A stretch of DNA of 64,000 nucleotides from Variovorax paradoxus (GCF_018614955.1 NZ_JAGGNV010000001.1:124001-188000); one strand, 5' to 3'. Positions 1-9,405 are shown, counted from the first letter of the stretch. Translations and numbers: made by a program. Notes: a model not told the origin generated them from the letters alone.

Positions 1-19
1 AGTTCATGGTTGCCGGCCG

Positions 20-1675
20 CTACGACCAGAGGTCGCGCAGCCCCTCCTTGATCATGGCCGGCACATTCTTCTGCATGTCGAGCGCGTCCAGGTAATCAGG
101 ATCGTCGACCACCGTCAGCCGGTCGATGGCCAGCGGCGCGACGGCGGCCGAGAGTTTGGGCGGGGCGGCAGCGAACAGCGGCCGCATCATCGCGGCGCGC
201 AGCGTGCGGCCGCCGGGCCCGCGCAGCGGCAGGTTGGGGCGCAGGTCGACGCCGGTGTCGAGGACCTCGTCGAGCGCCAGCCGCCAGGTGCTGCCGGACT
301 TGCGCGCCAGTCCCGCTTCGGACATGAGCTTCGGGCGCTCGGCCTTGCGCGCGAGCGCGGGCAGGCTGCGCAGCGCGCCCTTGAGCGCCTCCTGCGCCGC
401 GGAGAGCGACAGGTTCTGCACCAGCGGGTCGGCGGCCGGGTGCGCGAAATACAGCATCCTTCTCGCGCCGCCGACCTCCAAGGACTCGCCGGAGAAACCG
501 AGAGCGCGCATCAGCGCCTCGGCGCCGAAGCGCGCGATGCCGTTGATCATGACCAGGGAGAGGTCCGACTCCTTGGCGCGGATGAGCTGCAGGTATGGGT
601 CACCGCTCACGCCCTCGACCACCACGAGGTCGGCGCGCTTGGCCGCAGCCAGCGAGCCCAGCGCGGCGTCCCACTCGAGCAGCCTGGCCGCGTTGCGCGT
701 CACCATCGCGACCAGTTCGCGCGGCGTGAAGATGGCATGGGCTTCGCTCCACAGGTGCGCGACCTTCAGCTCGTTGAGCAGGTTCCTGCTGCCCGAAGGC
801 GCCCAGTCGCATCCGAGCGAGATCGGAACGCCCGCCGCCTTGGCCGCGGCGACGTCGGCGGTGCCGCCGTAGAGCAGCAGGTTGCTGAAGGGCGACCACA
901 CCATGCTGCCGCCCTTGGCGGCGAGGGTCTGGAAGTCCTCGGGCCGGAGGGCTGCGGCATGAATGCCGCACAGCGAGGGCGTGATCGCCCATTCGCCGGG
1001 CGCGAACTGCAGCGATTCGAAGGCGCGCCGCGCCGTCGGGTCCAGGCCTTCCGACAGGTGCAGCAGATAGCAGGTCTTCTCCTTCTTCAGGCGCGCGAGG
1101 AAGGCTTGCGCATCGCGCGCCGCCACGTCGGGCACGCGCGTGGAGACGGCGGGCAGCGTCTCGTCGTCGGTGGCTTCGACGTTGCGAACCACGCCTTTAA
1201 AGTAGCGCCGGATGCCCGCCTGGTTGGCCAGCGTGATGCCCTGGCTCGTCGTCGTGCCGCCGATCAGGGCCTTGGCCTCGACGTAGCGACAGATCGCCGC
1301 CAGCAGCTCCGGCGTCGCGGCGAGCGTCTGCATCGGCGCCGAGATCTTGCTGTGGTACTCGGCATGGCGGCTCCACTGCCCGCGGTTCGTGAACTTCTTC
1401 GGCACCTGCCACAGTGGCAGCACGTTGTAGGGCAGGTGGTTGTGCAGGTCGATCAGGCCGGGGTAGATCGTGCCGCCAATGTCCGTCACGGCCGTGTTGC
1501 CGAAGCCCGCGGGCGCCGGCGCCGCCGCATCCTGCACCGCGACGATGTCGCCGTTCTGCGTGTAGATGCGGCCGCGGGCGATCACCTTGAACGCGCCGTT
1601 CATCGTGACGATGCGCCCTTCGAGCGCGAGCTTCGGGCTGTCGGCCGGATCGAAAGGCTTCTTGCGGGTGGCCAC
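20..1675 (-). CDS. Metal-dependent amidohydrolase family protein
   Basis: This 551-residue protein has the architecture of the cytosolic amidohydrolase superfamily (ATZ/TRZ-like), which hydrolyses C-N or C-Cl bonds. An N-terminal beta-sandwich strand precedes the HxH metal pair H78/H80 in DLHNH. Further candidate ligands are H206 (HLSEG), H239 (GIHAA) and D290 (GCDWAPSG). About 150 extra residues follow the usual barrel end, which is longer than most members. It lies 3 bp downstream of the exported CXXCH protein gene on the same strand, so the two are probably co-transcribed. There is no signal peptide, so it should be cytoplasmic. The substrate cannot be told from sequence. The fold assignment is strong and the specific reaction is unknown. 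Confidence 0.85.
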   Translation of the reverse strand: MATRKKPFDPADSPKLALEGRIVTMNGAFKVIARGRIYTQNGDIVAVQDAAAPAPAGFGNTAVTDIGGTIYPGLIDLHNHLPYNVLPLWQVPKKFTNRGQWSRHAEYHSKISAPMQTLAATPELLAAICRYVEAKALIGGTTTSQGITLANQAGIRRYFKGVVRNVEATDDETLPAVSTRVPDVAARDAQAFLARLKKEKTCYLLHLSEGLDPTARRAFESLQFAPGEWAITPSLCGIHAAALRPEDFQTLAAKGGSMVWSPFSNLLLYGGTADVAAAKAAGVPISLGCDWAPSGSRNLLNELKVAHLWSEAHAIFTPRELVAMVTRNAARLLEWDAALGSLAAAKRADLVVVEGVSGDPYLQLIRAKESDLSLVMINGIARFGAEALMRALGFSGESLEVGGARRMLYFAHPAADPLVQNLSLSAAQEALKGALRSLPALARKAERPKLMSEAGLARKSGSTWRLALDEVLDTGVDLRPNLPLRGPGGRTLRAAMMRPLFAAAPPKLSAAVAPLAIDRLTVVDDPDYLDALDMQKNVPAMIKEGLRDLWS

Positions 1676-1678
1676 GGT

Positions 1679-2917
1679 TCAGCCGTCCCTGCCGACCGGC
1701 CTGATGTTGACGCCGCGCGAGCGGTCGAGCCGGCCGCGCGCTGCGCCGGCGGCGGCCGCACCTCGCGGCGCCGAAGACGGACCGGCCGCCTGGGCCCAGT
1801 TCGCAATGCCGTTCTGCAGCTGCAGCGAGTAGTCGAGCGACAGCGCGTTCGCATCGAAGGGCGTGCCGGACTTGATGTTGCGGAAGTACAGCCGAAGCGT
1901 TTGCACCGTGGCGTTCGCCGGCGGAATCGCTGCGCGACTGGGCCGCGACAGATCGTTCTGGATCTGCGCCGTCGAATGGCAGGACAGGCAGGACGAGCGC
2001 GGGTTGTCCACGGGGCCGTTGAGCCGCTTTTCGAAGCCGAGGTGTTGCGGTATCTGCAGGCCTGCATTGATCTTGGTCTGCTGCAAGGCCTGGGCCGTTC
2101 GCACGCGCGTCGGGTCGTTGCCCCACATCAGGCCGACCGGCACCAGCCGGTCCCACGGCGTGGCGCCCGGCGCGTTGCCGTCGTAGACGAAGGTGCCGAA
2201 GACCCAGCCGGTCGTCGAGGCCGCGCGGCTTTCGCGCACGGCGACGTCGACCTGCAGCAGGCGCAGCGTGGGCCGCGGGCCGGCGTTGTTGGCGCGGTTG
2301 ATGTCGGCCTGCCACTCCACGGATCCCGCCAGGTAGGGAACCTGGCTCACCGGCGCTTCGGTGAAGATCAGCTTGATGCTGACGCTGCCAACCGGGAACT
2401 TCGCGACGCTTGGGTTCGGCGCGTCGGGATCTTTCCAGACCTGGCCGAGGGTGAAGCCGCCGCGGGGGTTGTAGACGCTGACGGCCCAGTTCTCCCAGGT
2501 GCCGGTCTGGTTCGGATGGAGTTCGCCGGGGCGCGAACTTCTCTCGCGCGTCAGCCCGCGGACGAATTCGCGGCCTGCCGCGCCGGCATGCATCCAGGGT
2601 GCGTGGTACCAGCCGCGGGTGCTGTTGTTCTGGACCACGAAGTCGACCTGCTTGTTGCCCTCGAGCGCGTAGTCGAGCACGGCCTTGATGTATTCGTTCG
2701 GCTGGGTGCGGAAGTCGAAGCTCATCCACGGACGCGCGCCGAGCGAAGGCAGCGTCTGCGGATAGTCCTGCTTCAGGCGAAAGACCGGGCCTGTCCAGCC
2801 TGCGGGCGGTGGGTCGTGGGCGTCGGGGAACTGGGCTGATGCGCTTGCACAGAAGAAACACGAAGCCGCGACGATCGCGGCCCGGAAGATGCGTGCGGCA
2901 GACTGGTCTTCGACCAT
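1679..2917 (-). CDS. Exported protein with a single CXXCH haem-binding motif
   Basis: This 412-residue protein has a probable Sec signal peptide (hydrophobic residues 12-27, cleavage after ASA near residue 28) and one c-type haem motif, CLSCH, at residues 310-314. It would act in the periplasm as a monohaem protein, with Cys and His attaching the haem. The rest of the chain is rich in Trp, Tyr and Pro and matches no family I can name. It sits directly upstream of the amidohydrolase with a 3-bp gap. The start was chosen because a GAGG-like site lies 8-9 bases upstream and gives a complete signal peptide. A role in electron transfer is an inference from the haem motif only. Confidence 0.7.
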   Translation of the reverse strand: MVEDQSAARIFRAAIVAASCFFCASASAQFPDAHDPPPAGWTGPVFRLKQDYPQTLPSLGARPWMSFDFRTQPNEYIKAVLDYALEGNKQVDFVVQNNSTRGWYHAPWMHAGAAGREFVRGLTRERSSRPGELHPNQTGTWENWAVSVYNPRGGFTLGQVWKDPDAPNPSVAKFPVGSVSIKLIFTEAPVSQVPYLAGSVEWQADINRANNAGPRPTLRLLQVDVAVRESRAASTTGWVFGTFVYDGNAPGATPWDRLVPVGLMWGNDPTRVRTAQALQQTKINAGLQIPQHLGFEKRLNGPVDNPRSSCLSCHSTAQIQNDLSRPSRAAIPPANATVQTLRLYFRNIKSGTPFDANALSLDYSLQLQNGIANWAQAAGPSSAPRGAAAAGAARGRLDRSRGVNIRPVGRDG

Positions 2918-3058
2918 GTGAACGCCTCGTCAGGTTTGCGGGTTGAGCGCTTCGATCAAGCCGAAGCTGCTCGCCCATCTCAAACTCCCCGAGGCGCATC
3001 CTCGCGCGCAGCGCGCGGCTGCGCATCACACAAAGGGGATATGCCCGAAGTGCAAGCC

Positions 3059-4117
3059 TCAGCCGACGCTCACGCCCACCTTCGCACCGGCCGCGACGAT
3101 CTCGCCCCAGGTCGCATCGTCGAGCCAGATGCCCTCGCGCTCGCGCGCCGCACGAGCCTTGCGCTCGGGTTCGCCGGCGATCTGCACCGCATCGAAGCCC
3201 TGGCCAGCCGGGCTTTGACGCAGCCAGGCGATGAATGCGCTGGCCTCCTCTTCGAAGCTCGCCTGCGTGCCGAGCTTGGCCGGGTCGATCACGATGGCCA
3301 GCATGCCGTTGAGCACGGTGCGCGCGGTATCGGCGGGGCGGTGCCAGGTGCCGCCGCCGGTCAGCGCGCCGCCGAGCAGCTCGCAGGCCACGGCCATGCC
3401 GTAGCCCTTGTGTTCGCCGAAGGTCATCAGCGCGCCGAAGAGACCGTTGCTCTGCGGCACCACGACCACGCCGGGGTCGTCGGTGGGCGCGCCGTGCTCG
3501 TCGATCAGGTAGCCGGGCGGCACGCGCTCGCCCTTGTTGTGCGCCACGCGCATCTTGCCCTGCGCCACGCGGCTGGTGGCGTAATCGAGGATGAAGGGCG
3601 CTTCCCCCTTGATCGGTATGCCGATGCAGCACGGGTTGGTGCCGAAGCGCCCGTCGCCGCCGCCCCAGGGCGCGACCACCGGACGCGAGAGCACGTTGAC
3701 GAAGTGCATCGAGACCAGGCCCTGCGCGGTCGCCATCTCGGCGAAATGGCCGATGCGGCCCAGGTGGTGCGCGTTGGCGAGCGAGAGCACGCATGTGCCA
3801 TGCTGCTTGGCACGCGCGATGGCGAGTTCCATCGCCTGCACGCCGACGATCTGGCCGTAGCCGCGCTGGCCGTCGAGGGCGAGCATGGGGCCGGTGTCGA
3901 GGTTGATCTTGACCGACGCGTTGGGTTTCAGGCCGCCTTCGGCCGCGGCATCGACATAGCGCGGGACCATGCCCACGCCGTGCGAGTCGTGGCCGCTGAG
4001 GTTGGCGAGCACGAGGTTGGCGGCGACCTGCTCGGCTTCGGCGGGCGTGCTGCCGGTGCCGGCGATGATGGCGGCGACCTGGGTGTGGAGGGTGGATGCT
4101 TGAAGTGTTTGGGGCAT
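3059..4117 (-). CDS. Ldh-family NAD(P)-dependent oxidoreductase (malate/L-lactate dehydrogenase type)
   Basis: This 352-residue protein belongs to the malate/L-lactate dehydrogenase family (PF02615), a non-Rossmann NAD(P)H fold that reduces or oxidises 2-hydroxy/2-keto acids. Signature stretches are SGHDSHGVGMVPRY near residue 42 (containing the conserved catalytic-region His), NAHHLGRIGHFAE near 114 and FGTNPCCIGIP near 160. Length is normal for the family. It is the last gene of the minus-strand arm of the sugar-acid locus, 17 bp after the UxaA-type dehydratase. Relatives include 2,3-diketo-L-gulonate, delta-piperideine-2-carboxylate and ureidoglycolate oxidoreductases, so the substrate is open. 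The start at 4117 is the first ATG that leaves the dehydratase stop intact. Confidence 0.85.
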   Translation of the reverse strand: MPQTLQASTLHTQVAAIIAGTGSTPAEAEQVAANLVLANLSGHDSHGVGMVPRYVDAAAEGGLKPNASVKINLDTGPMLALDGQRGYGQIVGVQAMELAIARAKQHGTCVLSLANAHHLGRIGHFAEMATAQGLVSMHFVNVLSRPVVAPWGGGDGRFGTNPCCIGIPIKGEAPFILDYATSRVAQGKMRVAHNKGERVPPGYLIDEHGAPTDDPGVVVVPQSNGLFGALMTFGEHKGYGMAVACELLGGALTGGGTWHRPADTARTVLNGMLAIVIDPAKLGTQASFEEEASAFIAWLRQSPAGQGFDAVQIAGEPERKARAAREREGIWLDDATWGEIVAAGAKVGVSVG

Positions 4118-4134
4118 GAAAATTTCCGATCCAG

Positions 4135-5661
4135 CTACATCACGGCACCGACTTGCCATGGGACGAATTCGTTCTGGCCGTAGCCGTGTCTTTCGCTTTT
4201 GGATTGTTCGCCCGACGCCGTCGCCAGCACCATCTCGAAGATGCGCTGCCCCATCTCCTGGATCGACACCGTGCCTTCGACGATCTCGCCGCAGTTGATG
4301 TCCATGTCTTCTTCCTGCCGCTGCCACAGCGCCGAGTTGGTCGCGAGCTTGAGCGAAGGCGAGGGCGCGCAGCCGTAGGCCGAGCCGCGGCCGGTGGTGA
4401 AGCAGATCATGTTGGCGCCGCCCGCCACCTGGCCGGTCGCGCTCACCGGGTCGTAGCCCGGCGTATCCATGTAGACGAAGCCGTGCGCGGTCACGGGCTC
4501 GGCGTATTCGTACACCGCCTCGAGGTTGCTGGTGCCGCCCTTGGCCACCGCGCCCAGCGACTTCTCGAGGATGGTGGTGAGCCCGCCGGCCTTGTTGCCG
4601 GGCGAGGGGTTGTTGTTCATCTCGCCCTCGTTGATCTCGGTGTAGTGCTCCCACCAGCGGATGCGCTCGACCAGCTTCTCGCCGACCTCGCGCTTCACCG
4701 CACGGCGCGTGAGCAGGTGCTCGGCGCCGTAGACCTCGGGCGTTTCCGACAGGATGGCCGTGCCGCCGTGCGCCACCAGCAGGTCGACCGCGGCGCCCAG
4801 CGCCGGGTTGGCGCTGATGCCCGAATAGCCGTCCGAGCCGCCGCACTGCAGGCCGATGGTGATGTGCGCCGCGCTGCAGGGTTCCCGCTTCACCGCGTTG
4901 GCGCGCGGCAGCATCTCGTTGATGAGCGCCACGCCTTTCTCCACCGTCTTGCGCGTGCCGCCCGTGTCCTGGATGTTGAAGACGCGGAAGTTCTCGCCCT
5001 CGGCGAGGTTGCCGGTCGCGAGCCAGGCGTTGATCTGGTTGGCCTCGCAGCCCAGGCCGACCACCAGCACGGCCGCGAAGTTGGCGTGCGTGGCGTAGCC
5101 GGTGAGCGTGCGTTCGAGGATCTGCATGCCCATGCCGCCGGTGTCCATGCCGCAGCCGGTGCCGTGCGTGAGCGCGACCACGCCGTCGACGTTGGGGTAG
5201 GCCGCGAGCGCCGCCGGATTGGTCTTGCGCGAGAAGTGGTCGGCGATGGCGCGCGCCGCGGTGGCCGAGCAATTCACGCTGGTCAGCACGCCGATGTAGT
5301 TGCGCGTGGCCACGCGGCCGTCGGCGCGCTTGATGCCCATGAAGGTAGCCTCGCGCCGCGCGGGCGGCGCCTTCACGTCGGCGCCGAAGGCGTAGTCGCG
5401 GTCGAAGTGGCCCTTGTCGGGGCCCATGTCGAGGTTGTGCGTGTGCACATGCTCGCCGGGTGCGATCGGCTTGCTCGCGAAGCCGATGATCTGGTTGTAG
5501 CGGCGCACCGGCTCGCCCTGCGCGATGGCGCGCACGGCGATCTTGTGGCCGGGCGGGATCAGGCCGCGGGCAGTGACGCTTTCGACCGGCGTGCCGCCGA
5601 CGAGCTGGCCGCGCGCGATGACGACGTCGTCGGCGGGGTGGAGGCGGATAAAGGGATTCAT
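4135..5661 (-). CDS. UxaA/GarD-type sugar-acid dehydratase (altronate dehydratase family)
   Basis: This 508-residue protein resembles altronate dehydratase (UxaA, about 495 residues), which eliminates water from an aldonic or aldaric acid to give a 2-keto-3-deoxy acid. The N-terminal 80 residues look like a SAF domain (GHKIAVRAIAQGEPVRRYNQ). The large domain carries TRNYIGVLTSVNCS, GTGCGMDTGG, GLGCEANQ and GLQCGGSDGYSG, the conserved Cys and Gly blocks of the family. It follows the TRAP membrane genes by 20 bp and precedes the Ldh-family gene, so uptake and dehydration are probably co-expressed. The exact acid (altronate, galactarate, fuconate or a pentonate) cannot be fixed from sequence. 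Confidence 0.85.
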   Translation of the reverse strand: MNPFIRLHPADDVVIARGQLVGGTPVESVTARGLIPPGHKIAVRAIAQGEPVRRYNQIIGFASKPIAPGEHVHTHNLDMGPDKGHFDRDYAFGADVKAPPARREATFMGIKRADGRVATRNYIGVLTSVNCSATAARAIADHFSRKTNPAALAAYPNVDGVVALTHGTGCGMDTGGMGMQILERTLTGYATHANFAAVLVVGLGCEANQINAWLATGNLAEGENFRVFNIQDTGGTRKTVEKGVALINEMLPRANAVKREPCSAAHITIGLQCGGSDGYSGISANPALGAAVDLLVAHGGTAILSETPEVYGAEHLLTRRAVKREVGEKLVERIRWWEHYTEINEGEMNNNPSPGNKAGGLTTILEKSLGAVAKGGTSNLEAVYEYAEPVTAHGFVYMDTPGYDPVSATGQVAGGANMICFTTGRGSAYGCAPSPSLKLATNSALWQRQEEDMDINCGEIVEGTVSIQEMGQRIFEMVLATASGEQSKSERHGYGQNEFVPWQVGAVM

Positions 5662-5681
5662 CGTGTGTGTCCTGATCGAGG

Positions 5682-7076
5682 TCAGAAGAACATTTTCGGC
5701 AGCCAGAGTACCAAGGAGGGCATGTAGGTGATCGCCACCAGGCTCAAGAGCAGCGGGATCAGCCACGGCAGGATCGCCATCGTCGTGCGCTCGAAGCTCA
5801 GGCCCGCCACGCGCGCCAGCACGAAGAGCACCATGCCCATGGGCGGATGCAGCAGGCCGATCATGAGGTTGAGCACCATCACCAGGCCGAAGTGGACCGG
5901 GTCGACGCCGAGCTGCACGGCAATGGGCAGCAGGATCGGCACCAGGATCGTGATGGCCGCCGTCGGCTCCAGGAAGCAGCCGACGAAGAGCATCAGCAGG
6001 TTGGCCAGGAGCAGGAAGACCCAGGCCTCCTTGGTGAAGGCCAGCACCCAGCTCGCGATGTCGGCCGTGACGCCGGTGGCCGTCAGCATCCAGCCGAAGA
6101 TCGAGGCCGCGGCGACGATGAAGAGCACGGTGGAGGTGGTTTCGATGGTGTCGAGGCAGACCTTGACGAACATCTTCCACGTGAGCGTGCGGTACCAGGC
6201 GAAGCCGAGGATCATGGCCCACACGCAGGCCGCGATCGCGCCTTCGGTGGGCGTGAAGAGCCCGGTGGTCATGCCGCCGATCAGGAGCACCGGCGTCATG
6301 ATGGGCAGCAAGGCCTCGAAGCTGAAGATCCTGTCGAGCACGAAGAGCGCCGCGAGACCCGCGAAAACGGTGATCTGCGCCGGCGCGCCGAGCTTGACGA
6401 CCAGCGCCCACAGCAGCAGCGGCCAGCCGATCACCACCGCGAACTCGCTGAGCGCCTTGAACAGCCGCGTGCTCGAGAACTTGACGTCGCCGCCCCACTT
6501 GTTCTTGTGGGCGAAGTAGGCGACGGTGAGCATCATCAGCACGGCCATCAGCGCGCCGGGCAGGAGGCCCGCGAGGAAGAGAGCGCCCACCGAGACGTTG
6601 GCCATCATCCCGTAGATCACGAAGGGCAGGCTGGGCGGAATGATGGGCCCGAGCGTCGCCGACGCGGCCGTCACGCCGACGGCGAACTCCGTCGAGTAGC
6701 CGTGCTCCTTCATCGCCTTGATCTCGATGGTGCCCAGGCCCGCGGCGTCGGCGATGGCGGTGCCGCTCATGCCGGCGAAGATCACCGAGCCCAGCACGTT
6801 CACATGGCCCAGGCCGCCCTTGAGCCAACCCACCAGCGCCAGCGCGAAGTTGTAGATGCGCGTGGTGATGCCGGCGTTGTTCATCAGGTTGCCGGCCAGG
6901 ATGAAGAAGGGCACGGCCAAGAGCGGAAAGCTGTCGATGCCGCTCACCATGCGGTGGATCACCACGAAGGGCGGCAGGCTGCCCGACATCAGGACGTAGG
7001 CCAGCGAGGCGCCGGCCATCGCGATGGCGACCGGGATGCCGCCGGCCATGAAGGCTAGGAAGAAAATCTTGAGCAT
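5682..7076 (-). CDS. TRAP transporter large permease subunit (DctM type)
   Basis: This 464-residue, almost entirely hydrophobic protein carries the DctM signatures IPFFILAGNLMNNAG-like near residue 58 and IIPPSLPFVIYG near residue 145. It is the ion-coupled translocation subunit of a tripartite ATP-independent periplasmic transporter, working in the inner membrane with the DctQ and DctP partners encoded just upstream. The start at 7076 gives the typical short N-terminus MLKIFFLAFM before the first membrane helix. Gene order regulator-P-Q-M-dehydratase suggests a carboxylate or sugar acid as cargo, by inference from context. Confidence 0.92.
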   Translation of the reverse strand: MLKIFFLAFMAGGIPVAIAMAGASLAYVLMSGSLPPFVVIHRMVSGIDSFPLLAVPFFILAGNLMNNAGITTRIYNFALALVGWLKGGLGHVNVLGSVIFAGMSGTAIADAAGLGTIEIKAMKEHGYSTEFAVGVTAASATLGPIIPPSLPFVIYGMMANVSVGALFLAGLLPGALMAVLMMLTVAYFAHKNKWGGDVKFSSTRLFKALSEFAVVIGWPLLLWALVVKLGAPAQITVFAGLAALFVLDRIFSFEALLPIMTPVLLIGGMTTGLFTPTEGAIAACVWAMILGFAWYRTLTWKMFVKVCLDTIETTSTVLFIVAAASIFGWMLTATGVTADIASWVLAFTKEAWVFLLLANLLMLFVGCFLEPTAAITILVPILLPIAVQLGVDPVHFGLVMVLNLMIGLLHPPMGMVLFVLARVAGLSFERTTMAILPWLIPLLLSLVAITYMPSLVLWLPKMFF

Positions 7077-7096
7077 GTGTTGTTCTGTGTTCTTTC

Positions 7097-7654
7097 TCAG
7101 CGGTCCGCCAAGGTGGACTCGGGCCGTTCGAGCACGCTGTAGCCGCGCCGCCAATGCAGGCGCGCCACCTGCACCGAGCGCCAGGCCATCGCGGCAAAGC
7201 CGAAGAGGCAGAGGCCGTAGACGATGTTCATCGGCAGGTCGACGATGGTCATGCGGGTCTGGTTGCCGATCTTCAGCATCATCTGCACGGTCATGACGAC
7301 GGCGGCCGCGAAGAAGGCGGTGCGCAGCACGTCGACCGCCCTCGACAGCCAGCGCCCCATCGCGGCCGGCATGTGGCGGTAGAAGAAGTCGACCTGGATC
7401 TGGCTGTTCTTGGCCACGCCGATGGCGGCGCCGACGAACACCACGCCGATGAGCATGTAGCGCGCCACTTCTTCCGTCCAGGCCGCCGAGTCGTTCATCA
7501 CGTAGCGTGTGACGAATTGATAGAACACGGTCAGCCCGAGCAGCCAGAAGATGGCCAGCGCGATCCAGCCTTCGGCGATGGTGTCGGACAGGTCGACCAC
7601 TTCGTCCTCGGCATGGAAGTGGCCTTCGTCGTCGATGATCTTCTGTTGTTCCAT
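7097..7654 (-). CDS. TRAP transporter small permease subunit (DctQ type)
   Basis: This 185-residue protein has four predicted membrane segments and the DctQ-like motif WTEEVARYMLIGVVFVGAA near residue 60. It bridges the binding protein and the large permease in the inner membrane. The N-terminal 25 residues are acidic and soluble. It begins 2 bp after the DctP stop and ends 20 bp before the DctM start, as expected for one transcript. Confidence 0.9.
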   Translation of the reverse strand: MEQQKIIDDEGHFHAEDEVVDLSDTIAEGWIALAIFWLLGLTVFYQFVTRYVMNDSAAWTEEVARYMLIGVVFVGAAIGVAKNSQIQVDFFYRHMPAAMGRWLSRAVDVLRTAFFAAAVVMTVQMMLKIGNQTRMTIVDLPMNIVYGLCLFGFAAMAWRSVQVARLHWRRGYSVLERPESTLADR

Positions 7655-7656
7655 CG

Positions 7657-8652
7657 TCACTTGATCGCGATGATCCGGTCGTAATCCTGCTGCCGGTAGC
7701 CGTGGTCCGTCGGCTTGGTGTTCTTCAGCACCGCTTCGCGGAACGCGTTCTTGTCGACCGTGATGACGTTGTTGCCCTTCTTCTTGAACTCCTCGGCCAG
7801 GCGGATCTCGGAGGCGATGATCTCGCGGCCGGTCTTCTCGGCCGCTTCCTGCATCACGTCGCTGAAGATCTTCTTCTCGTCGGCCGAGAGCTTGCCCCAC
7901 AGCGGGCCCGAGACGATGGTGAGCAGCGAATCGACGATATGGCCGGTGAGCGAGATGTTCTTCTGCACCTCGTAGAACTTCTTGGCCTCGATGGTCGGCA
8001 GCGGGTTCTCCTGCGCATCGACGGTGCCGTTCTGCAGCGCAAGGTAGACCTCGGCAAAGGCGATCGGCGTCGGGTTGGCACCCAGCGACCTGGGGAAGGC
8101 CAGATAGGCCGGCGCATCGGGCACGCGGATCTTCAGGCCCTTCATGTCCTCGGGCTTGGCTACCGGCCGGGCCGCACTGGAGGTGACGTGGCGCGCGCCG
8201 TAGTAGTTGAGTGCGGTGATGTGGTTGCCGGTCTTGTCGTCGTAGCCCTTCGCGAGCTCCTTGAAGACGTCGCTCTTGGCGTACTTCAGCTGGTGCTCCG
8301 CGTCGCGGAAGATGAAGGGGAAGTACGACACCGCGAGCGGCGGATGGCTGCGGCCTGCGAAGCTCGCGCCCGAAAGAATGATGTCGACCGTGCCCAGCGT
8401 CAGCCCCTGGTTGATGTCGGCCTCCTTGCCCAGGCTGGAGGCCGGGAAGACCTGGATCTCGTACTTGCCGTTGGTGCGCTTCTTGATCTCTTCGCCGGCC
8501 CACACCGAGTACTTGTGGAAGGGCTCCGAAGTCTCGTAGACGTGGGCCCACTTGAGCTTGGTCTGGGCCTGGGCCGTGCCCAGGGTTCCGAATGCGCCTG
8601 CTGCGAGCGCGCAGGCCGCGAGGGTCTTGAGGGCGAAACGCTTGGTCGTCAT
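7657..8652 (-). CDS. TRAP transporter periplasmic substrate-binding protein (DctP type)
   Basis: This 331-residue protein has a clear Sec signal peptide (MTTKRFALKTLAACALAAG, cleavage after AQA near residue 29). The mature protein has DctP-family features, including FPASSLGKEADINQGL, KIRVPDAPAYLAFPRSLGANPTP and NGTVDAQENPLPTIEAKKF, the region that normally supplies the Arg binding a substrate carboxylate. It captures the solute in the periplasm for the two membrane subunits downstream. Its ATG overlaps the stop codon of the upstream GntR-type regulator (ATGA), so regulator and transporter are probably translationally coupled. Confidence 0.92.
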   Translation of the reverse strand: MTTKRFALKTLAACALAAGAFGTLGTAQAQTKLKWAHVYETSEPFHKYSVWAGEEIKKRTNGKYEIQVFPASSLGKEADINQGLTLGTVDIILSGASFAGRSHPPLAVSYFPFIFRDAEHQLKYAKSDVFKELAKGYDDKTGNHITALNYYGARHVTSSAARPVAKPEDMKGLKIRVPDAPAYLAFPRSLGANPTPIAFAEVYLALQNGTVDAQENPLPTIEAKKFYEVQKNISLTGHIVDSLLTIVSGPLWGKLSADEKKIFSDVMQEAAEKTGREIIASEIRLAEEFKKKGNNVITVDKNAFREAVLKNTKPTDHGYRQQDYDRIIAIK

Positions 8653-9383
8653 TTTCTTGTCTCCGTCGGTGGTTGAAAGAAGAGATTGGCGCGGCGCCAG
8701 CTTGCGCTGAAGCGCTGGTGCGACTTGTCCATGTGCGCATGCATCGCGCTGCGCGCCGCGTCGGCGTCGCGCGCGGCGATCGCGTCGCGGATCGCCTCGT
8801 GCTCGGCGATGGCGCTGCGCCACGACTTCACGCTCTCGAAGTAACCGCCCAGGCGCGTGAAGATCGGGCCGCGGCGCGAATCCCAGAAACCCTGCACGGT
8901 TTCGGCGAGCACCGCGTTGCCGCAGCACTCGACGATCGCGAGGTGGAAGGCGCGGTCGCCGTCGAGCGGCATCACGTTGCGGTCGGCCAGCTCGCGCATG
9001 CGCTCGATGGCGCGGGTCATCGCATCGATATCCTTGCGCTTGGCGAGCTCCGCCGCAATCGCCGCGGTTTCGCCCTCGACCACCCGGCGCGCGCGGATCA
9101 GTTCGAGCGGGCCCCATTCGGTGGCGGCCACGGGCGCGGCGGCGCGGTGCGAGCGGTCGAGCACGTAGACGCCCGAGCCGGTGCGCACCTCGACCCAGCC
9201 CTCGACCTCGAGCGCGATCAGCGCCTCGCGCACCGAGGGCCGGCTCACGCCCAGCTGCTTGGCCAGGTCGCGCTCGGCCGGCAGGCGCGCGCCGACCGCG
9301 AACTCGCCCTTGGCGATCAGCGCGCGCAGCTGGTCCGCGATCTGGCGGTAGAGGCGCTTGGGTTCGACGGTCTGCAAGGGCAC
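8649..9383 (-). CDS. GntR/FadR-subfamily (FCD) transcriptional regulator
   Basis: This protein is about 244 residues with an N-terminal winged helix (YRQIADQLRALIAKGEFAVG, PAERDLAKQLGVSRPSVREAL) and a C-terminal all-helical FCD ligand domain carrying FHLAIVECCGN and the late His residues that usually bind a metal and a carboxylate effector. It should bind the dyad in the divergent promoter at 9406-9440 and control both arms of the sugar-acid locus. The start is uncertain. GTG at 9383 gives the canonical N-terminus, a TTG at 9392 is also in frame, and neither has a good ribosome-binding site. Its stop overlaps the dctP start. Confidence 0.88.
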   Translation of the reverse strand: MPLQTVEPKRLYRQIADQLRALIAKGEFAVGARLPAERDLAKQLGVSRPSVREALIALEVEGWVEVRTGSGVYVLDRSHRAAAPVAATEWGPLELIRARRVVEGETAAIAAELAKRKDIDAMTRAIERMRELADRNVMPLDGDRAFHLAIVECCGNAVLAETVQGFWDSRRGPIFTRLGGYFESVKSWRSAIAEHEAIRDAIAARDADAARSAMHAHMDKSHQRFSASWRRANLFFQPPTETRK

Positions 9384-9405
9384 GTGGTGCAATGGCTTTA
9401 AGGGT

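Noticed and set aside
440..2839. A 799-codon plus-strand open frame opposite the amidohydrolase and CXXCH genes
   Set aside because: It is antisense to two well-supported genes, has the Arg/Gln/His-rich composition of a GC-driven shadow frame, and shows no domain.
1197..3794. An 865-codon minus-strand open frame spanning three genes
   Set aside because: It runs through the amidohydrolase, CXXCH and Ldh-family genes in a different frame and has no ribosome-binding site or domain.
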